The translations under genes and the position numbers were made by a program. A stretch of 60,000 bases of DNA from assembly GCF_963678635.1 (NCBI RefSeq), contig NW_026971049.1, forward strand, positions 1-60,000, in the 5' to 3' direction. Of the stretch, positions 21,839-33,140 are shown piece by piece. A model generated the notes under the pieces. The model was not told the origin of the DNA and did not search any database. It was given only the letters and a program-made list of their open reading frames with translations. Every line of letters starts with the position of its first letter. The first letter of the stretch is position 1. This DNA is from Symsagittifera roscoffensis. Lineage: Eukaryota > Xenacoelomorpha > Acoela > Convolutidae.

Positions 21839-22665
21839 TTTTTTAGAGTCTTGCTCATCCAATGCCTCAAACTTCTCCGCGTTAAATCCCTTCACTTTCG
21901 GTGGATACTTCGTAATGATTGCTAGAACTTCTCTCTTCAGTTGGTAACAGGCAGTTGACCTACAATAATCGAGGAACTCTGAAACCTCCAATAATTCTTT
22001 TGCATACTTCTTTTTTTCCTCGCTGTCTTTTTCATGCTCACTTTTCAGGACATCTTTTTGGAGGTCGCGCAAGTTATCCTCAGCTTCTTTGTACCAATTT
22101 TCGGTAGTAACATTTTTGGGATGCAATGATAACGCCAGTTCGATGCACATTTTGAAGTACTCTTTTGCCTTGTTTCTACTGTTGGACATTTTGAGTACCT
22201 TTAATTGATAGGTCCCCATTCTGCTCAAAATTTCTGACTCCAGTTCAACATCTTTATCACGGACTTGTGACAAAGCATGGTGGTACAAATCATACACGTA
22301 GTACACCAAGTCAAAATCTAGAGTCTCTTGATTTTTCATGACCTCTTCGTGCTTCTCGTTTGCAGCGGCAAGCGACAAACGTCCAATGACTTGAGTCATC
22401 TCAGTGAGCGTCTCGTCTTCTAAGATTCTGACCTCCTCTTTAATTTCATCAAGCTGCTCCCGGTCTTTGGATGAAACAGAGGAAACTTTCTGAGCATCAT
22501 TGAAGACTTTATGAAACTCCTCGACAGGGCGCTGAATCTCCTCAAAATTGTATTTCGCCAGTTTTATATCGTTTTTTTCGCCGTAGACAACGCCACTGTT
22601 GAAGAAAAATTTTGCTTTCTTGAAGAAAATTAGGCCTTTCACAGCAACTGATGAGTTGTGGGTTC
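21839..22665 (-). CDS. TPR-like helical protein, downstream exon
   Basis: This exon is open for 275 codons plus two bases. Its 5' edge is a TTTTTGTTCTAG acceptor and its 3' edge a consensus AAA/GTAAGT donor, so the protein continues further. The sequence is almost all helical, with TPR-like pairs such as VKGLIFFKKAKFFFNSG, DLVYYVYDLYHHALSQV and AKEYFKMCIELALSLHP, then a charged helix (DVLKSEHEKDSEEKKKYAKE). It ends with AIITKYPPKVKGFN. That last motif reminds me of invertebrate TPR proteins that end in a J domain, but no J domain is visible downstream in this window. A protein-interaction role is inferred; the family name is not certain. Confidence 0.75.
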
Positions 22666-23442
22666 CTAGAACAAAAATTCATATCTGCCTTTCGGTGTAA
22701 TGTTCGTAAGCTTTCACATGAAGTTAGTTGACGGAAAAAGTAGCTGGCCGAGTTGTCATGTTATACGGTTTACTATGAATAATAAGTTTAAAGAATGTGC
22801 TTACATCAAAACATGGATTTTAGGCTGTGCTGTCAACTTTTTATTTTTTGTTCTTTGTACAAACTTAGTCTTATATTAGCTTTTAAATTATTTACTGTTA
22901 AGTTAAAGTCTTCAGTCTTGTAATGAAATTTTTTTGGCTATTTCATTTCCATATTATGTGAACTAATTAACTTCAATTTATGTTTTTAAACAATTGAATT
23001 AGGACAAATTTTGCTGTTTATTTTAAATAATTGAATTGGGACAGGTTTTGCTGTTGGAGGCCAGCGTTATATTTAAAATTCACTCCAGATTGGTCAGACC
23101 TTTGACATAACGCCGACATTTTTTTGTATATCTCATGGGAATTAAAACAAAAATGTTTGTATTAATTTGGATTCTATATTAAAAGTCATCTCATTTTAAT
23201 TAACAATTAATTTCTACTTCAAACATGAACTCTCAGTTAAGTTTTACTACAATTTTACCCTGAATTTGATTGAGCAATTCCTGCTTAAATCAACCGTACT
23301 TCGCCAAAATAAAATTGGAGACCGTTTTTTGAAATAATTGTTCCTTAATTTTTCTTTTTTCATGTTTATATCAAGTTGATTGCTACCATCTGTGATAGTT
23401 GCGAACCATTTTTTGCTTTTCTGGAAAATAATTTCAGCTTAC

Positions 23443-23867
23443 CTTCAGCCATAGCAGAAAGAATTGAGTCCCTGCTCAATTCAGGAGCTGCCGCCTCGAA
23501 GTCGTCCACCAACAAATCAATCTTGTCCGATAAATGTTCAAAATCCGAAACTCTTTCATCGGAAACCAGTTGCAGATAGCTCATCCAGTAAAACATTTTC
23601 GATATGTTCCTTAGTTTCACCCCGTTTATGTCGCTGCACCTCCTCGGGTTGTCAGCGTAAAAGACCCGTTTTCTTTCTAGTGACCTCTGTATGCACGCAA
23701 GGGCTTTCTCTTTCTGTGTACGACTCATAGCCGCCAAAGCTGCATTGCAATATGCGTCATAGCTTTTATCTAACCATTTTTCAACCAAGGCTGGAGATTT
23801 GTTCTCGACATCCTTTTGCTCTAGATTTTCGCCCTCTTTCATGCATTTATCAAAACCCATTCTTTCA
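23443..23867 (-). CDS. TPR-like helical protein, upstream exon
   Basis: The exon runs from a TTTGTTTTCAG acceptor to an AAG/GTAAGC donor. Splicing removes a 777-bp intron and joins phase 1 to phase 1: the split codon becomes GGA and gives AMAEGTHNSS across the junction, strong support for both sites. It encodes YDAYCNAALAAMSRTQKEKA, then CIQRSLERKRVFYAD and MFYWMSYLQLVSDE, consistent with TPR-type helices. Because it starts at an acceptor, at least one more upstream exon is expected. The two exons give a partial product of about 417 residues. Confidence 0.75.
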
Positions 23868-24118
23868 CTGAAAACAAATGTCTAATTTTCATAAATGTAA
23901 GAAATAATTAACGCAAAAATCGATTAGGTGAACACCATAGTCAATGCTAATTTGAGACGATCGTAAGTGCTCGATGGATCTTCAAAAAAGTTATTCGAGT
24001 CAGTCACATTAATAACATCGATTTTTGATTTGCGCATCGCACTATAAAGTTCGGCAGACTTTTAGTGCAAGAAATAGTACTGCAAATTTTATTTTCAAAA
24101 TTGCTTTTTGTTCCTTTT

Positions 24119-24318
24119 CTACACTGCATGTTTTATGCACCCAAAAAGTTTTCTGAAAAATGTTTGGAATCTTGAATATGATTTGTTGAAAAGGCAACCC
24201 CACAAGTAATGCCAGTCAATAACTGATAAAGATTCGACATATGCCTGACATATTTTGCAAACAGCCTTGAAACCATTTGATGGTTTGACTTCGTCCGTTT
24301 TCACATGTTTTTGTGGGT
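24119..24318 (-). CDS. Possible exon with CxxC motif
   Basis: A minus-strand frame follows a weak AG acceptor at 24,319. It contains GFKAVCKICQAYVESL and then WHYLWGC. The C-x2-C...H...C spacing could be a small zinc site. It lies between the TPR-like exons and the candidate exon at 24.7 kb and could be part of the same gene, but I find no good donor, so this is tentative. Confidence 0.25.
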
Positions 24319-24669
24319 CTTAGTTTTTCTAACTGAGAGAGAAGTCGTTTCAAAGCAGCAAAAAAACATAAGTATCAAAACGAGTTTACGAAAAATGGAA
24401 AGCTGAGAACTTCAACTAGAAACATTGAAAAGAAAAGCCAGTTGTTCTGTTCCTGAAAATTCAAAGCTGCCAAATCAATACTGCAAAAGAACTCTCAAAT
24501 GATAATGTAAGTATAACAGGAATTAAAATAACAAACTTTTTGTTCTTCTTTTTTAAATTTGCAAGTTTGTATCAAAAAAACTAAGCGACGAGAAAAAAGC
24601 GCGATTTGTCTCACTTGGATAAACTGTGCTGGTCCGGGTTTTGCAAACTACTCACTACCAACTCAGATC

Positions 24670-24784
24670 TTAAGCGGGATATTTGCGTAAATTGGAATCG
24701 ATTACCAAGCTCTGATTAGTGCCGCTGCCGTACTGGAGTTCCATCAATAAATAATGATCAAGTTTAAGTTTTTCTTCAGTGTCC
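24670..24784 (-). CDS. Possible exon upstream of the TPR-like gene
   Basis: After a TTTTTAG acceptor at 24,785 a minus-strand frame reads DTEEKLKLDHYLLMELQYGS and continues to a TAA at 24,670-24,672. A donor-like TTG/GTAATC lies inside (24,705). The codon use looks coding compared with the AT-rich flanks. It could be an internal exon of the TPR-like gene or the last exon of another gene. Confidence 0.33.
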
Positions 24785-25189
24785 CTAAAAAGTGAAAAAT
24801 AATCATTTAGTATCAAATAAAAAACAATTATTTTCTATTATTTGAAAAGTATTAAAATCTATTGCAAATCAATTATAATCGATTAATTTTCACTTCATAG
24901 ATAAAAACTATGAAACTCCAAATAACCGGTTTTTTCCACTTTTTTGAGACGCGAATTTCAGTCATACAACACGTTTTCCACGTTTTAAAAATTGGTTACT
25001 TGTTGGTCCATTTCAACTTTTTCTGCGCAACTTTTGTTTTTTTTACTGCTTTCAAGTTACTCAATTTCGCAATTCTCTTCATTTCAACATATTTCTGAAA
25101 CGTGACCCACACACACAAACACGAGGCCACCTGAACTCACTCTCCCACCGGAAAAAAAACCTCTTTCCCATACCCAGGATGGTTTCAAG

Positions 25190-25370
25190 TTGGGACGGGT
25201 GGTTCAAGTCGCGTGGGGATTGGTTTGGAGGATTGTGGTTCAGACAGGGTTGACTTTATTGAGGGATGGGGGAGGGTTCAAGTTAGGGAGGCGGTGGTTC
25301 TGGTAGTCAGATGTGGGGAAGGGCGGTTCTGGTTCGGTGGGAGGTTTACAAGGGGGTAAAAGGACAAACC
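25190..25370 (+). repeat. G-rich block 1 with G-quadruplex potential
   Basis: The strand is G/T-rich with repeated GGTTCAAG, GGTGGTTC and GGTTCAG motifs. Four G runs at 25,263-25,288 (GGG, GGGGG, GGG, GGG) meet the usual quadruplex pattern. A related block lies 0.75 kb downstream. Confidence 0.7.
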
Positions 25371-25959
25371 CCAGTGGGAAGAAGTTAACGGAATCTATTA
25401 GCAATCTGCGATGCTTTAGGTTTAGAAATCGAGTAGTCCCTACAATCATTTTGCAATTTTTTCGCAAGCTTTTTTGATAAATGCAAACATTCTGCCAAAA
25501 TTTGGCGAATTTAAGGTGGAACGAAAAGCTTTTAATCGATTTTAAACGGATTTTAATTAACTTTAAATTTGATTATAAACAATGGATTATAATTGACTTT
25601 CCGTTCCTTTTTGTTGTCCGAGAGAAACATGCGAGTCGATCATATTGATAACATTTTAGACCACAAAAATCCAACACCTTGTTTCCATTTTTCTTAGATG
25701 CGGGTGTTTTTACAATTTAACTCGGCAAGGTGTCAGTGATGAATCATTGTGTGGCGAGGGATTTATGGACTTTATCCTAGATACCCGAACTCTAGGATAT
25801 AGACTGCGATTCACTTTTTTAACATGATTGCAGGATAAGTTTAACCGTAAGCAAAAACAGTACTCGAAACTCATCTCAGGATAGAAAATTTTGTTAAAGA
25901 AAAAACAAATCTTTAGCGGATTCACAATTAGCGCATTAACAATGTTTCTTAAACCTGTT

Positions 25960-26155
25960 AGGCGGGCCGTTCAAGTGGTGGGGTGAGGATTGGTAAGGTG
26001 TTTGCGGTTCAGATGGGGTTTGTTCCAGCGGGGGGCGGGACTTGGTTTTTGTTCAGGTGTGGGGAGAGGGATGTTGGTTCTGGTGGTCAAGGATGGGGTA
26101 GGGAGGTTTTAGATGGAGGCGGGGGGGAGGAGTGGGGGAGGTTTTAGCCCAATAT
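25960..26155 (+). repeat. G-rich block 2, related to block 1
   Basis: It shares the order of motifs with 25,190-25,370: TTCAAGT, GGGGATTGG or GAGGATTGG, GGTTCAGA, then GTTCTGGTGGTC. It contains G runs of five to seven (26,121-26,137). It ends directly at the left edge of gypsy copy C1. Confidence 0.7.
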
Positions 26156-27947
26156 TCCTGTGTTTTTTCTGTTCTAATGGAGGCAAATATTTTGTAAAAT
26201 GGGTGATTAGATTTGAAGAATTCTTATATGTCTTCCTTCATGCATAATAACAAGTATTGTGAACCGTTCCACCAACCCTATAATAAAGTGGTTGTTTGCT
26301 GAAGCAACAAGTAGGTCGATGTTATTGTGCTCGCAGGGTTCGGTTATTGCCTCCCATGTTACACAAAAAGGCTTGGTCGTTTCGAATAGCGCGCGGAGTT
26401 ACTTATCACTCTTGTTGTAAAAACTTTAAAGCGTTTCTGGCGTTAGCATGGTTGGAAACTTTAACCGTATAAAATTTTGAGAAGCGATCTGTAGCTAATT
26501 TTCCAATTTCCTTATGTATCGGTCCGTCAAAATCTATATGGATTCCTTCGTTTGGTTGATCCACTTTTTTAGAGATTTCCAATCAGTTTTTAAATTCAAG
26601 AATGAGGTTTTTACCTATCGTGGAACTCCTGGGCTTCTTCGTGTTTCAGGAATTGCATTCCCCGGCTTTGTTAATGAGGGATTGAGGCAACCATATCCGC
26701 TTCGAAATTGATTTTTTCCCATTTTTTTGACCGGGGTGAGTAGCGTGCAAGACGTCGACACATCAATTTCTAAGAATTTATTGTATAGACATTTTCTACT
26801 CCACTTATATTATTCCCTTTTCCAAGTGATAGTTCCTCCAATGCTAGTGGTAGTAGTTGCACATCATCTTACATGTATGCTCGTCTTCTGCCAAAATGCA
26901 GTCCCGCTGTTCTCTCAATATTCGGTGCCTGTTTTGTCAGTTCCGGTTGAAACTGTTATTTCTAAATTGTCGGTTTGGGTGACTTCCTCTTGTGCTTCCG
27001 ATTCAGAGTCGGATGGTATCAGCAGAACAAACTAGTCCCTGTTTTCGTTTTTGTTCAGTTTTATTGGATTGTCGCTGTCATACTCGGCAATCAGGATGAC
27101 TGTCAAATTATCTGTTTGTATCCTTAACGGCATGGTTTTTTTTGCTTTCTCCGGGTATACCTCTTCTCGGTCTTTTCTCTATCCTGTCTCTATGATTCAT
27201 GACCTCCAATTGTTAAGTGAGATCGTTTTTCGACAGTTTTGATTATCTATGTTTCATGTTTGAAAGTTGCTGCCACTCCAACTCCTATCAATGTATTTTG
27301 CCGAGTTTCGAGTTTAGAAATATCGATACCAGAAAAAGCGTGTGCTTACATTACCAGTATGTTCTCCTTGCATTGATACATCACTTGCGAGTTCGCAAAT
27401 GTTCTAGAATACTGAATGTTCAAGAATATTACTATGAGCATATTTCCCTAGTTTTTTTTGCGTATGCCGTTGGTAATTAATTCAAAATGAGCTACAATAA
27501 TTTCATCATAATTTTTGCTGGCTTAGACTTTTTTGAAATGAATCTCTAGACAGATAATCTACAAAACCTATTTAAAATCAAGCTCAAAATCAAAACGAAT
27601 TGACCTGTTTATCCATCTTGTGAGTCTGCAAAAATATTATTCTACCCGTTTCCTGTAAGAATATTCAATAAGGCTCCACCATCATTAACCACAGTAAATT
27701 TTTTCAAGATAGGTATTAAGAAAAACTTTCTAATTTGTCAACAGATTTTTTTTGTTAGATTATCGGGATGATTAATGAAATGCATTTCAACTGGAAACGG
27801 TGTTTTGTTTCCTTGCGCAACCAAGGCCGTCATGCAATGCATCTCAGACAATCCTGGTAATTTTAATTTGCTCGAAGTAGTTTTGTAACACGATTTGTGC
27901 AACTTTCGTTTTCAGTTCGTGTGTAACCTAACCAAAGAAAGTTTTCG

Positions 27948-28196
27948 TCACTCTTGAGCAAGAAAACGAAGCGCTATAGTATCTTGAGCCATCCTTAGCA
28001 AAAACTTTACAAAATATTGTATGGCTCTCATATACGAACGAAGTTTCTCACAATTTTTTGGTGTGGATACGATTGCTATCGTTTCTATTTTACCATCGAT
28101 CGAGATATTTTTTAAAACAGAAAGTTTTTGCATTCTTTTGGCCTTTAACGGAAAAATTTTTCCGAATCCAGTCGTACTAGACATTTTGACTGTCAA
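27948..28196 (-). pseudogene. RT thumb fragment of C1
   Basis: The 82-codon frame contains KIETIAIVSTPKNCEKLRSY followed by IQYFVKFLLRMAQD. This matches the gypsy RT thumb pattern (K-x-E-A-I...P.P...LRSF.G...Y...FLP), which is also seen in C3 as DKIEAIAHLPTPVSRKRFRS. Flanking frames are broken. Confidence 0.65.
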
Positions 28197-28299
28197 AATG
28201 TGTTCTGATTTGTATATTTGGTTACCATGAGGATGTCGCCTAGAAAACAGTATGTACCTCGTTATCCTGAGAGTGTGTTAGAAGATGGCTGGCATGTCG

Positions 28300-28960
28300 T
28301 TTAGGCCATAGTACCTTGTCTGGATTTTTTTGATGCGCAGCCTCTGGATGACGGTTTGTTAACAACTTGTCTTTGATTATGATTTCGTTTACTTTCAAAA
28401 TCTCGACTTTCGTGTAAAACCTTTCAGCAATACATCATTTTGTCATGTATTTTTTAGTCCTGCTTGTTTCTCGTTTTTCCAGTTTTTCGTCAGTGCTAAG
28501 CATTGGTCGTATCTAGTGTCTCCTTCATTAACCAAAGCAATCGGTCATCCGTTGTGCCTAAAGTGCATACCTGTGCTATGCCTCTTGAAGTAGCATGAAG
28601 AGTTTCGCCTGGTTTTCTTCTCATTTGTTTGTCGTGATTACAACGTGAGTATTAAGCGTGATAACATCGAATGCCACATGCCTGGGACTGAAAAGTAACG
28701 TCCAACAATTCCCATCGACTCATGGTTGTTGCTCTCTGTTCGGTTAATTCCATATTCCCAGACTTTTTTGGTAGTTTTCTCCATAATTCCTCTCCGAGTG
28801 AGAGAAAGATATGGAATTTGGCTCCTCCGTCTACTATAGCCAAGGGGGTCTTGCTAATTTTGATCCCTGTGACCTTCATTCACTGGTTTCCACTTCCTAT
28901 TTTGTCGGCAAGACGAAGTTTCAAAATTCCCGCTCTTTAGTAGAATACTGGGTTGGATTT
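28300..28960 (-). pseudogene. gag fragment of C1
   Basis: The frame at 28,652-28,879 has GEELWRKLPKKSG, then TTMSRWELLDVTFQSQ. Neighbouring frames give LMKETLDTT, which in C3 appears as KLMKETLDPAQCLEMAINLE. The order and spacing fit the capsid part of a gypsy gag. The zinc knuckle is not readable in this copy. Confidence 0.55.
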
Positions 28961-29498
28961 GCGCGCACCGAATACTTGATAGGTTTTTCTGGGCGTACCA
29001 GATCTGTTAGTTTTCTCTGTAGTCGGTCTTTGAGATCCATGTTCCTTTTAGTGACAACTGCCATTGTACTCTGCTCTTTCAATTTCTCAGATCTCAGTGG
29101 GGGACCCTGTTACGGACGTTCGTGGAGCGCGTTTGTGCCGATTAGGGTTCGCTCCCTTGCTAAAGTAACCAGAAGCACAACCTGTAACCTAAATTCAATC
29201 CAGTAATGAAAAATTAATTTTAGAACATACAAATCTCTAACCGCATTCACAATCTAGGTCGAACGACAAAAAATCAAAATGATGTGTGAATGCACATCGT
29301 TAAATACTAGCTTATTTGGCCTTGACACCTTAGATTGAACAGAACCGTTGATTGAACTCATGGTACTTCAGAGCGAATCAGAGATCCAGAGATGTACGAA
29401 TCAGAGCCATCCAGCCAAAGGATTGACTATTATGATAAAAGATGCCTTATACAGCTAGTGAGGTATTGATAATTTTGATAATCGTTAAGACTCAAAAT

Positions 29499-30010
29499 AA
29501 TTTTTAATTCCTCTCATTTTCAGTAAATCGTTTCTTCTGAAAAAAAGACTGCATCAGTTATTGCACTGACCATTTATAATATCGAGTAAGGTTTTTACCA
29601 TTTGCCATGATTACACGTGATCTCTTCATTTAAAAAAATGGATCACCCCTTAGGGGCAATTTATTCTTACAATGTGTGATTAAGCATGAAAGATTTTTTT
29701 CTGTCTTCCTGCCTACATAATAACAATTGTTCTCAACCGTTCCACCAACCCTATTATTTTTACTTCCCCTCATTTTCAGTAAATCGTTTCTTCTGAAAAA
29801 AGACTGCATCAGTTATTGCACTGACCATTTATAATATCGAGTAAGTTTTTTACCATTTGCCATGATTACACGTAATCTCTTCAATTAAAAAAAGGATCAC
29901 CCCTTAAGGGCAATTTATTCTTACAATGTGTGATTAAGCATGAATGTTTTTTTTCTGTCTTCCTGCCTACATAATAACAATTGTTGTTAACCGTTCCACC
30001 AACCCTATAC
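29499..30010 (-). repeat. Tandem 256-bp LTR segment at the C1/C2 junction
   Basis: 29,499-29,754 and 29,755-30,010 are near-identical at an offset of 256 bp. Shared landmarks are CATTTTCAGTAAATCG, CAATGTGTGATTAAGCATG and CCGTTCCACCAACCCTA. The same sequence in diverged form ends C2 at 34.4-34.56 kb and begins C1 at 26.2 kb, identifying it as LTR sequence. Confidence 0.85.
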
Positions 30011-30458
30011 TAAAGTGATTGTTTGCTGGGGTAATGTTATTGTTCTCGCAGTAATCAGTTATCGCCGTTTCTGTTAAACACAGATGCTTGGTCGTCTCGA
30101 ATAGCGAGCGGAGTTTCTTATAACTCTTGTAAAAACTTCCGAGCGTTTCTTGCGTTAGAGTGTTTGAAGATTTTAGCCGTAGCAAATTTTGAGAAGCGAT
30201 CTGTAACTAGAAGTATAACTACTTTTTATACACTTCCGTTATGTATCTGTCCGTCGAAATCTATTTGGATTTCCTCGTTTGGTTCATTTAATTTTTCAGA
30301 GGTTTCAATCAAAATTAAAAAAGCATGAGGTTCTTACTAATTGTGGAACTTCTCGATTTCCTCGGAATTCCAGGGTTTTTTTGGCTTTGTTAATGAGGGA
30401 TCTATGTTTGTTACCCAACCACGTCCGCTTGCAAGTCGGTTTTCCCCTTTTTGAAAGC

Positions 30459-30947
30459 GGTGAGTAGCGTGGAAGTCGTCGACAAAGCAATCTCCTAGAA
30501 CTGATTTAATAAATACTTTTTAGTCCACATATACGATTCCTTCTTCCAAGTGGTAGTTCTTCCATTGCTAGTTGTAGTAGTTGCATATCTTCTTACATCT
30601 ACTCACGTCTTCTGACGTCTTCTAATGCAATCCTGTCTCTAATCCAATCCTGATATTTATGTTTCCAGATTGTCGATTGGGATTATTTTTCCCGGTGTTT
30701 AGCGTGGTGAGTAGCGTGGAAGTCGTCGACAAAGCAATCTCCTAGAACTGATTTAATAAATACTTTTTAGTCCACATATACGATTCCCTCTTCCAAGTGG
30801 TAGTTCTTCCATTGCTAGTTGTAGTAGTTGCATATCTTCTTACATCTACTCACGTCTTCTGACGTCTTCTAATGCAATCCTGTCTCTAATCCAATCCTGA
30901 TATTTATGTTTCCAGATTGTCGATTGGGATTATTTTTCCCGGTGTTT
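30459..30947 (+). repeat. Direct duplication of 242 bp in C2
   Basis: 30,459-30,700 and 30,706-30,947 are nearly identical, with one T/C difference noticed (CCTTCTTCC against CCCTCTTCC), and are separated by 5 bp. The unit runs from GGTGAGTAGCGTGG to CCCGGTGTTT. C1 has only one copy, so it arose after the copies separated. Confidence 0.9.
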
Positions 30948-32840
30948 CCGATTCAGTGTCGGATGGTATCAGCAGAACATGCCAGTCCACGTTTTCGTTT
31001 TTGTCCGATTTTATTGGATTGTCGCTGTCATATTCAACAATCAGGTTGACTGTCGGATTATCTGTTTGTATCCTTAACGGCATGTTTTTTTGCTTTCTCC
31101 GGGTATACTGCTTATCGATCCTGTTTCTATGCTTCATGACTGCCACTTGTTAGGAGAGATAGTTTTTGACAATTTTGATTGTCTTTTTTTTGCTGTTTGA
31201 ATCATGCTGCTGTTCTTATCAATGTATGCTGCCGAATTTTGCGTTTAGAAGTATTCCTACTTGATAAAGCGTGTGCGTGCGTTCCCAGTATGTTCTAGTT
31301 GCATTGAATATTTACGTGCGAGATCGCGAGTGTTCTAAATTTTTCTGATTCTTCAGGAATTTTCTGTTGAGCATGTTTCCCTTGTTTTTTGCTGCGCGTA
31401 TGCTGTTGGTATTTAATTCAAGTTTAGGTATTACGAATTCTTCATAAATTTTGATGGCTTTGGCGTTTTTTGTATTGAATTTCTAGGTAGTTAATCTACA
31501 AACTCTATTCTAAATCAAGCTCAAAATCACAATGAAGTAACTACCTATCCATCTCGTTTGTCTGGATTGATAGGTTTTCTTTGACCGGTGTGATGTAAGA
31601 ATACTCAGTAGGGCTCCACCATCGGTAATCACAGTAAACTTTTTTCAAGGTAGATAGTAATAAAAACGTTCTATTGAATAATCAACGCTGAGTAATTCTA
31701 ATTTGTTAGCTGATTTTTCTTTGCGTAGATAAGTTTAAATATCGATGATTAATAAATTAAATTCCAACCGTATACGGTTTTTATTTCTTTGCGCAACCAA
31801 ATTTGTCATGCAACGCATCGGAGACAATCCTCAAAACCTTATTTTGCTCGAAGTGGTTTTAAAACACGATTTTTGTGTTTTCGTTTTCAGTTCGTGTGTG
31901 GTCTAGCCAATTAATTTTTTTGTCGGTCTCCAGCAGGGACAAAGCGCTAAAGTATCTGATGCTTCCTTCGCGAGAACTTCATAAATGACCAAAGTTGCTG
32001 GCATTTTTGTGGTGTGTCGATTGCTATTGGTTCTGTTTTACTATCATTTACTATCATCTGTTGAAAGTTGGCATTTTTTACATTTCTTTGGCCTTCAACG
32101 GAACAGTTTTTTGAATTCAGAACGTCAAAATATGCTCTGTTCTGTCTTGTTGGTTACCTTGAGGATTCCATCGAGAAAGCAGTTGTACCTCGTAATCATG
32201 AGAAGATGGATGGCATGTAGATTAGCCCATAGTACACTGTCTGGAACTACTCTTCTGATGCGCAGCCGTAAAGTTTCGATAGAACTTAGATCGAACCGGG
32301 AAATCTCCTGCAAATTGGATTCCATTGAATTCTCCGGCAATATGGATAGACCTTACTTTTTTGTTCCATTATCGTGCCGTTAGATGTGATCCTGCTGCCA
32401 TACCTTTCTTGCGTCATCCGCAATCGAAGTTAATTCGGCCCAGTATCGGTTTGAGTCTGTTGTCAGTAACCTGAATGTAGTCGCCTTTGACACGCCAACG
32501 GGCTGATTGTAGGTCTGTAACTAGAGTTTCATACTTTTGTATCGCTCCGTGATTCTATTTTTTGGCAGCCATTGGCTTTTAGTCTGGATCCTACTAAGTT
32601 TTGTTGCAGGTTACAAATTTTTTGTGGCCATTCATTTGGAAACAATCATGGCAGCGCTGTCGTTATCCGCTAAAAATATCAATACCAATTCTACTATTTT
32701 GATATGAATCTTGTGACCTTCAACCAGCTACTCGGTTGTTGCTCCCATTCATCGTTGTTCGTCACTTTGATTACATTGCATTAGATGCTGTCTTTGGAAA
32801 ATGAGTCGTTATACAAATGTAGGTTTGCCCATGTATCTTG

Positions 32841-33140
32841 GTAGTTGATGTGGAAGGCTACGTCGTCTGCATCCGAATCTAACCTGTCTGTGTCGATGTA
32901 GTTTACCCAAACCGTTTTAGAAAGTCTTTTTGTTGACTTGCTAGTTGATGTGGAAGACTACGTCGTCAGCATCCAAATCTAACCTGTCTGTGTCGATGTA
33001 GTTTACCCGAACCATTTTAGAAAGTTTTTTTGTTGTCTTGGTAGTTGATGTGGAAGGCTACGTCGTCAGCATCCGAATCTAACCTGTCTGTGTTGATGAA
33101 GTTTACCCTGGTCTCTTTTAGAAAGTCTTTTTGTTGTCTT
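32841..33140 (+). repeat. Three tandem 100-bp units in C2
   Basis: GTAGTTGATGTGGAAGGCTA (or its variant starting C) recurs at 32,841, 32,941 and 33,041, an exact period of 100 bp. The unit end TTTTAGAAAGT is also shared. Because 100 is not a multiple of three, expansion would have destroyed the frame between gag and protease; C3 has a single unit at the matching place (about 58.8 kb). Confidence 0.92.

Larger units (their letters stand above)
26160..29754 (-). mobile_element. Decayed gypsy C, copy C1 (internally deleted)
   Basis: This is a minus-strand gypsy relic. Its right part matches C2 (33.3-34.5 kb) and C3 (59.1-59.5 kb), and its left part matches 30.0-31.6 kb of C2. It retains a pol tail, an RT thumb and part of gag, but protease and most of the RT palm are missing between about 28.2 and 28.4 kb. 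LTR-like ends are at 26.16-26.3 kb and 29.2-29.75 kb. No frame is intact. Confidence 0.75.

Noticed and set aside
26514-27480. Several + strand frames of 60-100 codons with hydrophobic stretches
   Set aside because: They lie opposite decayed gypsy C pol on the minus strand; the T-rich strand produces Phe, Leu and Val-rich frames by composition.
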